Assembly (NCBI GenBank): GCA_022570795.1 | Contig: JAKUDP010000011.1 | Coordinates: 1,550,001-1,614,000, forward strand | Source of the DNA: Sphaerulina vaccinii | Lineage: Eukaryota; Ascomycota; Dothideomycetes; Mycosphaerellales; Mycosphaerellaceae | Direction of reading: 5' to 3' | Length of the DNA stretch: 64,000 nucleotides | Shown: positions 34,671-45,919 of the stretch, one piece after another | Position numbering within the stretch: the first letter of the stretch is position 1 | Layout: each line of letters opens with the position of its first letter | The notes under the pieces: generated by a model | Databases searched by the model: none | Told to the model about the DNA's origin: nothing | Seen by the model: only the letters and a program-made list of their open reading frames with translations | Program-made: the position numbers and the translations under genes

Positions 34671-36159
34671 ATGAGCGTATCGACCAGCAAAGACGATGAG
34701 GATAAATCCGGCCATGTCTATGTAGGCACTCACGAAGATGCACCTACTGGCGTAGAGATCGCACCAAAGCTGGATGGACAGACAGCTACTGTCCATGAAC
34801 GTACTGGCTACCTTTCGGCACCTTTCTCTGGACCTCTTCGACCTCTGTCTCCCGATGTGCTCTCCATCCTGTCCGCCGATGACTTTGAGCATGTCCAGAC
34901 AAGCAGGAGAGCGAGCAGAGTCAGCCAACTCGATCCAGCTGGCGAACCACGAGGTCTGCGATCAAGACTCAACAGTTCCTGGATCCGCAACAAAGGCATC
35001 TTCCTCATGCTCATAGCTCAATTCTTCGGCGTCCTGATGAACGTCACCACACGAATTCTGGAGATCGAAGGCAACAATGGCAAAGGTTTCCATCCTTTCC
35101 AAATCCTATTCGTGCGCATGGGCATTACATTAATCTTGGCTTCTTCATATATGTACTGGCGAAAGACGCCCCACTTCCCTCTTGGCGCGCCGGAAGTACG
35201 TTCACTGCTGGTGGCTCGAGGATTCTGTGGCTTCTTTGGAGTATTCGGAATGTACTATTCGTTACTGTACCTACCTCTGGCCGATGCGACAGTGATTACT
35301 TTCCTGGCTCCTGGTATTTCATGTTGGGTGTGTTCGAAGTTGCTCAAGGAACCTTTTACCAGAGCTGAGATGATTGGAACGTTTGTTTCCCTGATTGGCG
35401 TGCTGTTCATCGCGCGCCCTACCACTCTCTTCCATGCCTTCGGTGCTTCTGCGAATGTTCCAGCATCTGGAGACTCATCCGATCAGGGGTCATCCACGGC
35501 CGGCAACTACGACAGTGTCACTCCTGCTCAGCGTCTCGAAGGCGTGGGCGTGGCATTGCTAGGAGTGTGTGGAGCTGTTGGTGCATACACGACCATACGA
35601 TGGATTGGGAAAAGGGTGCATGCTCTCATCACAGTGAATTACTTCGCGGCATGGTGTACTCTTGTGAGCTTGGTAATGCAAGTAGCATTACCTTCTATTG
35701 GCTTCTTGCTCCCTGCAAACTCGAGAGAATGGAGCCTACTGTTCTTCCTAGGAACTTGCGGATTCGTTATGGTAAGCCCAAATCTTCAAGATTCATGGTA
35801 AAATCAGTAAGCTGACATGACCATAATAGCAACTGTTACTTGCCACCGCTCTGTCCTACGAGAAGTCCTCGCGCGTTACGAATATGATTTACACACAACT
35901 CCTCTTCGCCATAGGCTTCGAGAAAGTTGTGTTTGGACATACGCCTGGTACCTTGTCCATCATAGGTTCGAGCCTCATTCTTGGTTCGGCGATTGTGGTT
36001 GCATACCAGAAGAGTACGGCTGAGAGCAAGGAATCAACAGAAAGTAGCATACCGTTGGGCGATGAAGAGGCACAAAGAGGTCTTATGAGCGATGTCGAAA
36101 CGAGCGAAAATCACAACCGAATGCCTATAGAAGATATACAACTGACCAGTCTACGCTGA
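34671..36159 (+). CDS. EamA/DMT-family membrane transporter
   Basis: Two exons (34671-35771 and 35830-36159) with a 58-bp intron give about 476 aa. A hydrophilic N-terminus of about 105 residues precedes about ten TM segments in two EamA halves: GIFLMLIAQFFGVLMNVTTR, FVRMGITLILASSYMYW, ARGFCGFFGVFGMYYSLLYLPLADATVITFLAP in parts, EPFTRAEMIGTFVSLIGVLFI, VGVALLGVCGAVGAY, VNYFAAWCTLVSLVMQ. The second exon completes the last helices (QLLFAIGFEKVVFGH, LILGSAIVVAYQ). The PLADATVITFLAP motif is characteristic of SLC35G/EamA proteins. The substrate is unknown. A Ser/Glu-rich cytosolic tail follows. It looks intact. Confidence 0.85.
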
Positions 36160-36369
36160 ATGAAGACGTAGCTAGAGATTGATAGAATCAAAGCACTATA
36201 TTCGACCATAGACTATTTACCATTCATGGTGCTTATACATGCACAGAGCTTTCGAGACCTCCTTGGCGCTGAGTAAGAAACCGCGCTAGTGGAGGAGCTC
36301 CTTTCGCGACGCGACAACTCCATCTGCCCTCGACATCATCACCATACTCCGACATAGTTTTGTGTAAAG

Positions 36370-38530
36370 ATGGCGGAACCACCAGCGAAGAAGAGCCGCC
36401 TGACTCTGTACGAGGAATTACTCGATAAAGATACCATCGCCGAGATGCAGGCCAGAGACGCAGAGAAAGTGGCAGCAGCTCAGGCGAAGAAAGCAAAAGA
36501 CGGTAATATGTTTCTTGGTCTCATCCCAGAGCCGTTTCTTGGTCTTCTCTTCAATGTCAGACTACTTACATGAGCCTTTAAGCATCACTTATGTTCAAGC
36601 CTACGAATATTGGAGGAAACAAGAAGCCACAGGCGAAGAATGCCAGGAAGCCTGGTTTCGCAGCCATGCACAAGTTCTCCTCAAGTACTTCCAACCCATC
36701 GGCAGGACAGTCAGAACCCTCTTCGGAAGCACCAACTCAGCCGAACCCGAAACAGAAGCGCGGCTTCGAAGACTGGCTGGGCGACGATGATGAGATGGAT
36801 ATGATATACGACCAGCGCGAGCAGAAGCGTGAGGCAACCAAGTCAAAGAAGAGGAGCAAGAAGAACAAGTTCGTGGAGAAGACAGTGTCATACGAGGATC
36901 ATTATGACCCTTCTGTACCTGTCCCAATCTCTGGCTTCGCGACCAGCGAGCGCAAGTACGACGATCTGGCAGCTGTTGAGCGCAATATGCTTGACAGAAT
37001 GAGATATCTGCAGGAAAAGAGGGGCTTGACGATGGCTCCGCGTTCAGGAGACGATCATGGCCCTCAGCGTAAGTTCTCTCCAGGATGGAGTAGCGACAAA
37101 GCTGATCCACCACCCACAGGTCATATACCGGCAGACCAGCTCAGACCTCGCGGCATCGGCTTCGGACCTCCAGCATCATTGGCCTCTGGCAACGCACATC
37201 CCGGTCCCTCCTCGTATCGCAACGCTTCTGACCACGATGGCGATTCCGATATGAATGAAGCGCCAAGAGCCTCCTTTGCGCCTCCGCCAGCTGCCGCCGA
37301 CATCGACATGGAGGAGACTGCAGATCAGGCTTATGCTCGACGCTTGGCCTTGAGTGGACAGACTCCAGCAGCGTCCGCGCCTCAAGCCTTCCCAAACATA
37401 CCACAAGCACGTCCGGTCCCAGCATCATCCGCTCCGGCCGCAGCGCACTCTCCAGTCCATGCGCTTGCTTCCGCCACTCCTCCTGCCGCGGCAGCCCCAA
37501 TGCTATCAGCTGCTGATGCTGAGAAGAAAGCCAAGGTTGCTGCACAGATCGCTGCGCTCAAAGCAAAGATGAACAAACCTGCTGCAGCACCATCTCCTGT
37601 TCAATCGACTCCAGTATCTGCTCCTCCGCCACCTGCGGACCGAAACTTCGCGCCTACTGTGAATAGTGGTCCGACCGTCGTTCCACAGCATCCAGGCTAT
37701 GACAATGTCGCGAACCAGCACAGCGCCGCTCCGCCACATATTTCAACGCCTGGTACTACTACTATTAGCGCCGCTCCATCCTACAATCCAGAATATCTCG
37801 CCAAGCAACAAGGGACAACCATAAGTGCTGCGCCATCATACAATCCAGAATATCTCGCCAAACAGCAACAGCAGCGGGAGAGTGACCCTGCTCAAGCTGT
37901 TGCACAAACTCCGCCAGAAGAACGCAGCTCTCGTCCAGGTCAAATGGGCTTCGCCGAGCGTCAGATGAAGAAGATGGGTTGGGAGAAAGGTCAAGGTCTC
38001 GGCGCATCTGGCGATGGTATCACGACTGCCCTCAAGATGCAAGCACAGAAGCGCAAGAAGAAGTCTGACGCTCAAGGAGGCGGCTACGTCGCTCCTGCCA
38101 ACATGGGCAAGATTGTCGGTGGTAAGAAAGCCAAGGTTGAAGAGACGACTGGAGGTGGAGGAGATCTTGACGGCATGTCCCAAGTCGTGAAGCTTTCAGG
38201 AATGCTTGAGAACATGGATGTCGATCACGAGATTGCCGAGAACGACTTGCTGCAGGAGATTGGTGAGGAGATGGGACAGTATGGACAGGTCGAAAGACTT
38301 TACATCTGGCGCAAGAGCAGTGGGGGCAATGAGGAGGTGTTCGTGAAGTTCACATCGCCGCTTTCTGCAGTCAGGTGCTTGAAGGTAAGCCCCTGAAGCT
38401 ATCAATCATGCAAGTTGATACTAATGCGTGCTTTCAGGGAATGGACGGCACCGAGTTCGCAGACAATAAGGTCAGCGCAGCTTACTGGGACGTAGACCTC
38501 TTCGAAGAGGGCAAATACGCTTTGCCATAG
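36370..38530 (+). CDS. SPF45/RBM17-like splicing factor (G-patch + RRM/UHM)
   Basis: Three exons (36370-36502, 36583-38384, 38438-38530) give about 675 aa. The first intron (80 bp) uses an AAG acceptor to give the join KD-ASLMFKPTN. The N-terminal third is Lys-rich with RGFEDWLGDDDEMDM, and the middle is long, Ala/Pro-rich and disordered. It contains a duplicated 18-residue block (TTISAAPSYNPEYLAKQQ, at about 37757-37866). A G-patch follows (GFAERQMKKMGWEKGQGLG). The C-terminal RRM/UHM has VVKLSGMLENMDVD, VERLYIWRK, EVFVKFTSPLSAVRCLK, GMDGTEFADNKVSAAYWD, ending LFEEGKYALP. SPF45 acts in 3' splice-site choice in the spliceosome via the UHM domain. It looks intact; the internal duplication is recent-looking. 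Confidence 0.88.
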
Positions 38531-38650
38531 GTGCGTTCCAGCAGACGCTTTGCTTCTGAGCAAGCTCTGAGCGCCACGGGATCCAGGCTCCGAACAGCAC
38601 GCCAGCAGAAGCGCTTTCGGAACAAGAGACCATGATCTGACATCTAATAG

Positions 38651-38989
38651 TGTGGCAAGGCAAGACTGCCTTACATCATCAAGAAGTGCTGCGACCTCAT
38701 CCAGGTCGAATATAAGTACGAGGAGGACGGCGGGCACTTGGAATTGGTGCCGATGGGGCCCTTCACGTCGTTGGACGGCTCGAGGCGGTACTGCGCCTCC
38801 TTCGACGATGAGCCTTTAGCCGCGCTAGCGTGTGACACCTCACTGTCGTCGGCCCCTTCTGCAGCGGACTTGGAGAGAGACCTCGAGGAGGTCACCAAGA
38901 TTCTGTGGGAGTACGGCCCTCTGCGGCAACAGATCAATGAGGCGGAGCGCGTTGTCTGCGCGCTCCAAGAGCACGGATTGCTGTACTAA
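38651..38989 (+). CDS. Possible terminal exon of an unknown gene
   Basis: The frame is open from just after CTAATAG (38650), which reads as a splice acceptor, to TAA at 38989. It encodes about 112 residues, ending in an acidic amphipathic helix (DLERDLEEVTKILWEYG, INEAERVVCALQEHGLLY). The composition looks coding, but no upstream exon or start was found between it and the SPF45-like stop at 38530. It may be a partial or dead gene. Confidence 0.3.
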   Translation, partial: CGKARLPYIIKKCCDLIQVEYKYEEDGGHLELVPMGPFTSLDGSRRYCASFDDEPLAALACDTSLSSAPSAADLERDLEEVTKILWEYGPLRQQINEAERVVCALQEHGLLY

Positions 38990-39137
38990 GGCAGTACTGA
39001 GACAATGTGATTGACGAAGAAACACACTTTCTCACCTTCTTACTCCTGTCCATTGACTAAGCTGCCCTTACAGAAGCTGTTCTGATTTAAGCTACAAAAT
39101 ATGTACACCGCAGAAGACAATGAACAATGACCACGGA

Positions 39138-40881
39138 CTACAACTTCGACTTCCCAGCAGTCGCCTCAGCTTTGACTCTCTCCTTCAACACTCTCCTCAG
39201 AATCTTTCCAGAAGCCGACTTTGGGATCTCCTCAACAAATCTTATACCACCTCTCAATCTCTTATGATTCGCAACTTTCTTCGCAGTCCACTCTATTATA
39301 TCCTGCGCATCCTTCTCCGCATCCCCCTTTGGCACACCAGTCGACGCCTCACCAGCCTCCTTCCCAAGCTTCGCATGTACGATATAAGCTCTCGGAACCT
39401 CTGTATGTTGTTCCTGATCCTCCACTCCGATAACTGCGACGTCGTTGACTAAGGGATGATCCATAAGTTTACCCTCAAGCTCGGCCGGTGCGACTTGGAA
39501 ACCTTTATACTTGATCAACTCTTTCACCCGATCCGTAATATAGAAATTATGTTCCTCGTCCTGGAATCCTACATCGCCTGTTTTGAACCATCTCTGTCCA
39601 TCGATGGTCTCCACAGAATCCTTCGTTGCGGTTTCATTCTTCCAATATCCTTGGAAGATATTCGGACCAGCTAACCACAACTCACCAGTTTCTCCAGGTC
39701 CGAGTTCTTTTCCCTCAGCAGAAACGTAGCGAGCGAGCATGTTTGGGAACATTTTGCCAACAGATCCAACAGAAGAGTACCATTCATCCCAAGGCTGTGT
39801 ATGTGTCATAGGACTCGTCTCGCTCAAGCCATATGCTTGGTTGATTTTGATATCATATTTCTTGTAAACCGTATCAACCAATTCTCGAGTAAGAGGTGCT
39901 GCTCCTGATGTGATCATTTTCACACTACTTAAGTCGTAGTCTGAAACGATCGCATCGCGTGAAAGTCGGACGATGACTGGAGGAGCTACGTAGATGAATG
40001 TTATTTTGTGGTCTTGGATTGTTGATAAGAAGAGTTTGAGATCGAAAGCTGGCATTACGACGAGTTCGATTCCTCGGTGAAGGGGTTGGTGGACTAGGCC
40101 TGTTAGGCCGTAGATGTGGAAGAAGGGGAGGACGCCGAGAATTTTGTCTTCGCCGGACTCGTAAGAGTTTCCGACAGAGTTTTGTATCTGTGTGAGGTCG
40201 GCTACGATGTTACTGTGTGAGAGCATTACGCCTTTGGGGAGACCAGTTGTTCCGCTTGAGTAGACTAGGAAGGCGAGTTCTTTGAGAGGATTCTTGACTT
40301 TATGGCGACGGTAACGTTGTGTTCCTGAGGTTTTGCGAATGGATGTCCAGTGTTTTACTTTGAATGTTGAGTCTTTCTCTTCGCCTAGGAGAATTATCCT
40401 ATCTTGTGGAATTTTGGCTTGCTTTGCAGCTTTCGTTGCCGTTTCCAGGAAAGCTTTTGTGGTAATTATGGCTTTTGATCCAGAATTCTTCAATTGAAAA
40501 GCTAGTTCATCTGCAGAGTAACCCGGATTCGCAGGTGATATTATCCCGCCTGCGAAGAAAGTACCAAAGATAATTGGGCCGACATCGATGTCATTGGGAG
40601 CGTAGATGTTCAGGACATCATTCTTTTGCCAGTCCCAGAGGGAAAGGAGTCCTTCTCCGAAGAGGGTTGCTGAGGCTTTTACTTCTGCGTAGGTGTACTT
40701 CCGGGACTTGTTTGTAGCGGAGCGGTAGATCACTGGAAGAGTGTTAGGATCTTGTTGGAAAACGGAGGCCTGGGGGTATACCTTTATCGTCTGAGAAGTC
40801 TCGATCTTTTCGCTCGAACATGAGACCCCATATGTCGACGTTTGGTATCTCGACATCTGGAAAGGACGATTTGGTGGGCAT
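39138..40881 (-). CDS. 4-coumarate-CoA-ligase-like enzyme, peroxisomal
   Basis: Two exons (40881-40782 and 40732-39138) with a 49-bp intron (CTAAC branch, CCAG acceptor) give 564 aa and the expected DDK-VIYRSATN join. AMP-binding core motifs are present in order: LVYSSGTTGLPKGVMLSH, YGLSETSPMTHTQP, GELWLAGPNIFQGYW, WFKTGDVGF, VKELIKYKGFQVAPAELE and PKSASGKILRR with the catalytic Lys. The C-terminus GKSKL ends in SKL, a canonical PTS1, so it should act in peroxisomes. Fungal 4CL-like enzymes activate carboxylic acids (aromatic or fatty) with CoA and ATP; the substrate is not known. It could supply acyl-CoA for beta-oxidation or secondary metabolism. It looks intact. Confidence 0.88.
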
Positions 40882-41502
40882 CTTGGCGTTTCTGTTCAAG
40901 GTGGTGTTTGGAGTAAATGAGGCTGTATATCGTGCCTTGCTATGAGTGCATCACTATGATATGGACATGTCAATGATGATGGGGAAGACATGATGGTTGT
41001 CGTTCTGGCTCGACGCCTCAAGCGGTGTTTACGGTGTTTGTGCTGCGATGCCCTCGGTTGAAGGGGAGTGGGAGTGGTGTCATCAGCGCGCTAACGCGTA
41101 AAAGATCTTCCATGACCGCCGAGCAACGGGCTGCACTCCGCTCTATGAGACCGATCTCTTGGCCTTCTTCCTCTTGATCTTCGACATGACCTTCATGGTA
41201 TTACACTTCTGCGTCAGTCATCCCGATATGGACATTCAACCCACCACATGGCTACCAGGACTCACGGTGCCATGCATGGCTGGCTTCCTAGGCTGTCGAG
41301 CTGCTCTTGCCTCAAGGACTGCTGATCTCTCGGTGGCTCCACACGATGACAGGCTGGCGTTACGGATGGACGCCATGCCGGTAGCATATGAATCGACATA
41401 GCATATAAGAAGAGTGCCATGCCCAGCGCGGGGCCTTCCTTACCATACCTAAGCAGCAAGTTCTCAGCACTGTCCTCTGTAGACCATTAGCAGATTCTCA
41501 AG
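40882..41502. other. Intergenic, divergent promoters
   Basis: Promoters of the CoA ligase (-) and the second secreted protein (+). A TATAAG element at 41404-41409 lies about 95 bp upstream of the ATG at 41503. The frame 41159-41401 has no convincing protein features. Confidence 0.45.
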
Positions 41503-41835
41503 ATGCGGTTCACCCTTCCCACCCTAGCACTACTATGCACTCTCGCATCAGCAAACACCCGTCAACCAGACCCAGGAACAGGACCGGACACAATCTGTAC
41601 TGTAGAAGTCTTCAAGATGGCCAATCTCTCCTTAAACAATGAACTTCTACTCTGGCCTAAAGGTTCTTGCTGCACGACTACAGACTGCAATTTACAGCAG
41701 TTCAGCTGTCCGGTGAACTCAGCGCATCCGGGCAAGGACGGAGATGTATGCTGCTTCAAGCCGAGTGGTAATGGAAGTGATGCTGGAGAGTGCAAGTGTG
41801 GCATTGATGCGTATCCTCAGGGGACTTGTTTCTAG
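41503..41835 (+). CDS. Small secreted cysteine-rich protein 2
   Basis: A single exon of 110 aa. The first 17-18 residues (MRFTLPTLALLCTLASA) are a signal peptide. The mature chain has ten cysteines: one in TICTVEV, then CC, C, C, CC, C-x-C and C near the end (GTCF). The spacing is C-x24-CC-x4-C-x6-C-x13-CC-x13-C-x-C-x9-C, allowing five disulfides. There is no known domain; the CC-C-C-CC order resembles hydrophobins, but the spacing and the two extra cysteines do not fit. TATAAG lies about 95 bp upstream, like secreted protein 1. A candidate effector or surface protein. Confidence 0.75.
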   Translation: MRFTLPTLALLCTLASANTRQPDPGTGPDTICTVEVFKMANLSLNNELLLWPKGSCCTTTDCNLQQFSCPVNSAHPGKDGDVCCFKPSGNGSDAGECKCGIDAYPQGTCF

Positions 41836-43024
41836 GATGATGGGCTGTATGGTGTTGATGGAAGTGGCTGTCAGGAACTGGTTTGACGTGTCCCTGATAG
41901 AGCAAGTGGTCTGGCTCTCTGGACTTCTGAATCCCTCGACTATACCGGCGATTCGATGGCTCGAAATACTGTGTTCGATGCGCTTGCAATCAGCGATGGT
42001 CTCTGACCAAGAGACATGGTGGTCGCTGAGCCAATTGCTGCCTTGCGAAGCTCCAATCGGGCCTTGTCGTATGGCATTGCTGACAACTTGAGGATCTCCC
42101 CCCCATATGCGTCCAACTTCTATGCTGCAATTGGTCTTCAATACCCAATAAGTGAATGTCGGCCATGCGGATATGGAGACTTTCTACTGTCGCCATTGGT
42201 CTCCCATCTGGACTTCGAATATGAGTGGGAAGGATTGGTTCTAAGACGAGTGGGTGCCTTGCGTGAGCGCGTGTAGAAGAAGAGGGAGCAGTTGCCACGA
42301 GCGATGCTCACAAGTCGCCGAGGCTTTTCAAGTGCCTGAAGGGTGAACGAGAGCCACGAAGCAACGAGAGAGCTTTCACTGCCATGGTCAAACTCCGATC
42401 TGCACTTTGACTCTGGTTCTGATTTCGTCGGAGCTCCCACAGCCTGGACACTGCAATTTTGGCGGACATTGAGCCTTCGGTCGTGCTAGGGAAGTGGAGT
42501 AACGTGATGCGATTAGGAGGATTTTCACCTACTTATCGTCGTGTGAGAGAATTCACCGGCTTAGCATTCGGCAAAGCTATGCAAGTGAACGCGACAGAAG
42601 TCGTTGGAGTGGACCTCTGTTAAAGAGATCTCTGAGTAAAGCGAGAAACTGCGGTGCCGGACTTGCACGAGAGACGAGACTACCACTAACCTCTAGTCGT
42701 AAGAGTCGGGGCTGTCTAGTAAAGTGAAGCAAGGTGGAGAGCCTCACGTCTTCATCAGCATGTGATTGAGTTCACCCTAACTCGCCTTGACGACTCCGCA
42801 AAGTTGTGCAGGTGAATGGCAGTGGTTTGCGAGAGGTGCCTTCACGTACAAACATCTCCAGCAGAAGTCGACAAGCTGCGGTGCCGATGTTGGCGACAGA
42901 GAAGAAACGGCAACTGATCTCTTGGCGTGGGACTTTCTTCGGTTGCATTTCTACCTCGTGTCTGCCTAGTGACAACAATCCAAGAACATGCCAGATTCGA
43001 CCAGGTCAGGCTTGAGCAGACATC
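41836..43024. other. Intergenic
   Basis: About 1.2 kb without a supported gene. Overlapping frames up to 140 codons occur on both strands near 41.7-42.3 kb, antisense to one another and without features. The phrase GCTGCGGTGCCG or a close form occurs twice (near 42652 and 42874), a hint of old duplication. Confidence 0.4.
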
Positions 43025-44285
43025 ATGGTACTACAGGAGCCAGACATCACGATCGATCCGGAGGAGAGGTTCAAACTCGGGCTAGAAACATGGCAAACCC
43101 AGAGTGAAGATGCGAAGAAGAACACCCGCGCCAACAACAGTGGCTCCGTAAGCGTTTATTTTCGACTCAAGGCTCTACGTGCAGAAGAAGAGGCTGGAGC
43201 ACAGCGTGATGGCAATGCCACAAAGAGGCCGATCGACCACTCCAACAGCGCCGAGATTGTCAGCGAGGAAGAGGCGTCTCCTTCTCCAGTGCGCAAGAAG
43301 CCACGCAAGACACTCCGCAGTGCACCCAAGAACATAAAGTCAGTCAGCGAGGTACAACCGACTCCTGTACTTCCCACGAAGCCACGCAGAGCATCGCGCC
43401 TGCGGAAGTCAGTCTCATGGGCTCGTGATCTGGAAGAAACTAGGTACTTCGTGAAGGAACAAGACATACTTGATAACGAGCGCGAGGATGAGGAGATCAG
43501 GCGCAAAGAGTGGATCAAGCGTAGAGACGAGGAGTACGAGGAATGGAGCCCGCTCGACGAGGCCGCATACCGCCGCAGAATCTCTGTATTCAGCGAGGAG
43601 AGCATGCGTCCGCCTGAGAAGGGACCTCACTCGATACAATCGCACATCAACTCAATCCGAGCTGATTTTCCCTGGCTCGTGAATGGTATTGCTCTTTTCA
43701 ACGACGATAGCCTCGCCATCTACCTTGTACGTCACAGAGAAATGCCATCACCCGCTCATACAGGAAGCTGACATGACATAGGTAATGCTTTTCGGAGACC
43801 AGTTCTTCGGCTACCCATCCATCTATGAGAAAATGCGTCTGCGCGATGCGCTCGATTCTCTGCTACCTGACGACGCAATTATGGCCACGAATGACGATAA
43901 GGAATGGCGGCATTACTTCTTGGTGGGCTTACGCAGGGGTGAAAATCTTGACATACCGGGTCTGAGGTCCACTCTTGAGGCATTTGAGTCGCAGTTCCGG
44001 TCTGTAGGAGTGAGAAAGGTTCAAGAGGGGTATGATCCGGAGGAAGTGGCACGACAGACCGAGCAAGAGGAGGAGGGCGGAGTGGGATCACCTCTTCCGG
44101 AAGCAGAAGCCATGCTTTGTGATCTGGAGGAACCAAATGACGATGATGACGTAGAAGTGAGACCACCTCTTCCACCAGGAGCAGAAGCTATGCTCTATGA
44201 GATAGATCAAGCTGGTGACGATGACGCAGGCATGGATGATGTGCAGGCATGGGAGGCTGGAGATGATTGTGTTCACGAGGAGTAG
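43025..44285 (+). CDS. Hypothetical acidic/basic nuclear-type protein
   Basis: Two exons (43025-43726 and 43782-44285) with a 55-bp intron give 401 aa. Residues about 75-130 hold strong nuclear-localisation-like clusters (VRKKPRKTLRS, KPRRASRLRKS). A long charged helix follows (DILDNEREDEEIRRKEWIKRRDEEYEEW). The second half has a compact segment (AIYLVMLFGDQFFGYPSIYEKMRLRDALDSLL). The C-terminus carries two related acidic units (PLPEAEAMLCDLEEPNDDDD and PLPPGAEAMLYEIDQAGDDD), probably from internal duplication. The domain is unknown; nuclear location is inferred from the basic clusters. Confidence 0.65.
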
Positions 44286-44777
44286 AACTTTCTCTCTTCT
44301 TCTTCGGCGATAGACCAGGGGCTCCTGGTCCTTTCGCTTCATTGTGCTTTCCATTCCTCCTTCTTGTTCTTCTACCCTAACACAATAGTGACGAGGACAA
44401 GAGCGTCGTCCTCGGATCTCACAGCGCTTGGTCAAGACACACCTATTCCTCAACCGAGCATGCACAATAACACATCTTTGCTCCAGCCATGAGCTCGAAC
44501 ATTCTCGATTCAAAATTTTCCGGGGGCTCATTGAAGCCGTGTTGATGAGTCTCACTTACCCAGGTTACACGGTCAGCGAACGTCTTGAGCGGAAGCATAT
44601 AGCTTGCAAGCTGCTTAAACAAGCGGTCTCCTCCAGCACAAGTCAATTCACGAACATGGGGCAAGAACAGCGACAGCCTGCATCAAACTCGAGAGGTCAA
44701 AGAGGATTGGAGTGCTCAAAGACCGAAATGAGCAAAAAGGTCAATCTGCAAAATGCAAAAAGATCAAAAGAAAGTCT
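44286..44777. other. Intergenic
   Basis: 3' region of the preceding gene and flank of the tRNA gene. Frames up to 155-165 codons here are antisense overlaps across the tRNA and are rejected. Confidence 0.45.
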
Positions 44778-44850
44778 TAGCTTCGATCGGGTTCGAACCG
44801 ATCACCTCCAGGTCATGAGCCGAGCGCTCTACCAAATGAGCTACGAAGCT
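44778..44850 (-). tRNA. tRNA-Met (CAU), intronless
   Basis: The minus strand folds as a cloverleaf. The acceptor is AGCTTCG paired with CGAAGCT and discriminator A. The D-arm is GCTC-ATTTGGTA-GAGC. The anticodon loop CTCATGA carries anticodon CAU. The T-arm is ATCGG-TTCGAAC-CCGAT. The anticodon stem has one mismatch (C29-U41) and one G-U pair, the only weak point. The A-box and B-box are good. It is more like elongator than initiator tRNA-Met because it lacks the three G-C pairs next to the anticodon. The satellite array begins about 60 bp to its right. Confidence 0.85.
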
Positions 44851-44904
44851 TTGTATTGCTTTGATGGAGACCCAAGTACTTCCACCGACGGTTCACTTGC
44901 TGCC

Positions 44905-45915
44905 TGGATTCGGCTATGTCCCTAGCAGGAAAGTCTCTCCGAAGTGTGGCCAATTTGTTTCTGCTAGGCTGTCTGGATTCTAAGTGTCCTAGTAGTCGAA
45001 CGCTTGCCAGAGACGCTAGGACAGAGCGAAGGACTGGGAGGAAATCTCACGCACCAAAGCCATCTTGATACGGCTATGTCCATTGCTATTCAAGTATCTC
45101 CGGATCATGGTCAGCTTGCCGACGCTCGACTGCCTGGAGTCTGAGTGCCCTGGCGAGCGAACGATTGTCAGAGATGTCATGGCAGAGTGAGAGACTGGGA
45201 GGAAGCTTCACAGTCAAGTGGGTCGGAGTTCGGCTATGTCCCAAAGTGCACTCACCAAACGCGATTTCTGAAATGGCTATGTCCTCCGCTAGAGGTGTCT
45301 CTGGAACGCAGTCGGTTCTGAGGTACTAGGCTGTCTATAATCTGGGTGCCCTAGTTAGCGAAAGTTTGTCAGAGATGTTAGGGAAGGAGCGAGGGACATA
45401 GTGGAAATTCCAGTGACTGAATGGTACTGAAATGGCTATGTTGCACGCTGGAAAGTGTTTCTGAAACGCGGCTTCTTCTACGATAGTGGGCTGTCTGGAT
45501 CTTGATTGACGTAGTCGGCATTCCATCGTCGGAGAGACAGGTCAAATGTGAGGGTACTTAGTCAAATTTCACTTACCTCCTACCAAATGCCACTAAAATG
45601 GCTATGTCCCACGCTGTGCGGTCATCTCTGGAACGAGGCCAGTTCAGCGATGCTAGGTCGTCTGGACAATGAGTGCCGTGGTTATCGAGGATTCGTTGGA
45701 GAGATCGGTCGAATGTGAGGGGACTTGGTCATATTCCAGCCAATGGAGGGGGATTTCACTTACCAAAATACGATCTCTGAAATGGCTATGTCCTTCGCTG
45801 GACAGCTTCTTTGAAACGCAATTACTTTGCGCTTACTGGACTGTCTGGAACATGAGTGCCGTGGTCGGAATATGATCGTTGGAGAGTGGTTGTTCCACTG
45901 GGAACTTAGTCATAT
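44905..45915. repeat. Degenerate satellite array A (GGCTATGTCC units)
   Basis: GGCTATGTCC or a one-base variant occurs at 44912, 45072, 45232, 45275, 45434, 45600 and 45784, mostly 159-184 bp apart. Between them a GGCTGTCTGGA-like block followed by AGTGCC and CCAGAGA/TCAGAGA blocks recurs. The units are diverged and one is truncated (43-bp spacing). No open reading frame runs through it. It ends against the 3' end of the RNase H gene. Confidence 0.75.
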
Positions 45916-45919
45916 TCAG

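Noticed and set aside
41503..41835. Hydrophobin call for secreted protein 2
   Set aside because: Cysteine order is similar, but the 24-residue first gap, the 4- and 6-residue next gaps and ten cysteines do not fit either hydrophobin class.
44428..44925. 165-codon plus frame across 44.4-44.9 kb
   Set aside because: It runs through the tRNA-Met gene on the opposite strand and lacks protein features.
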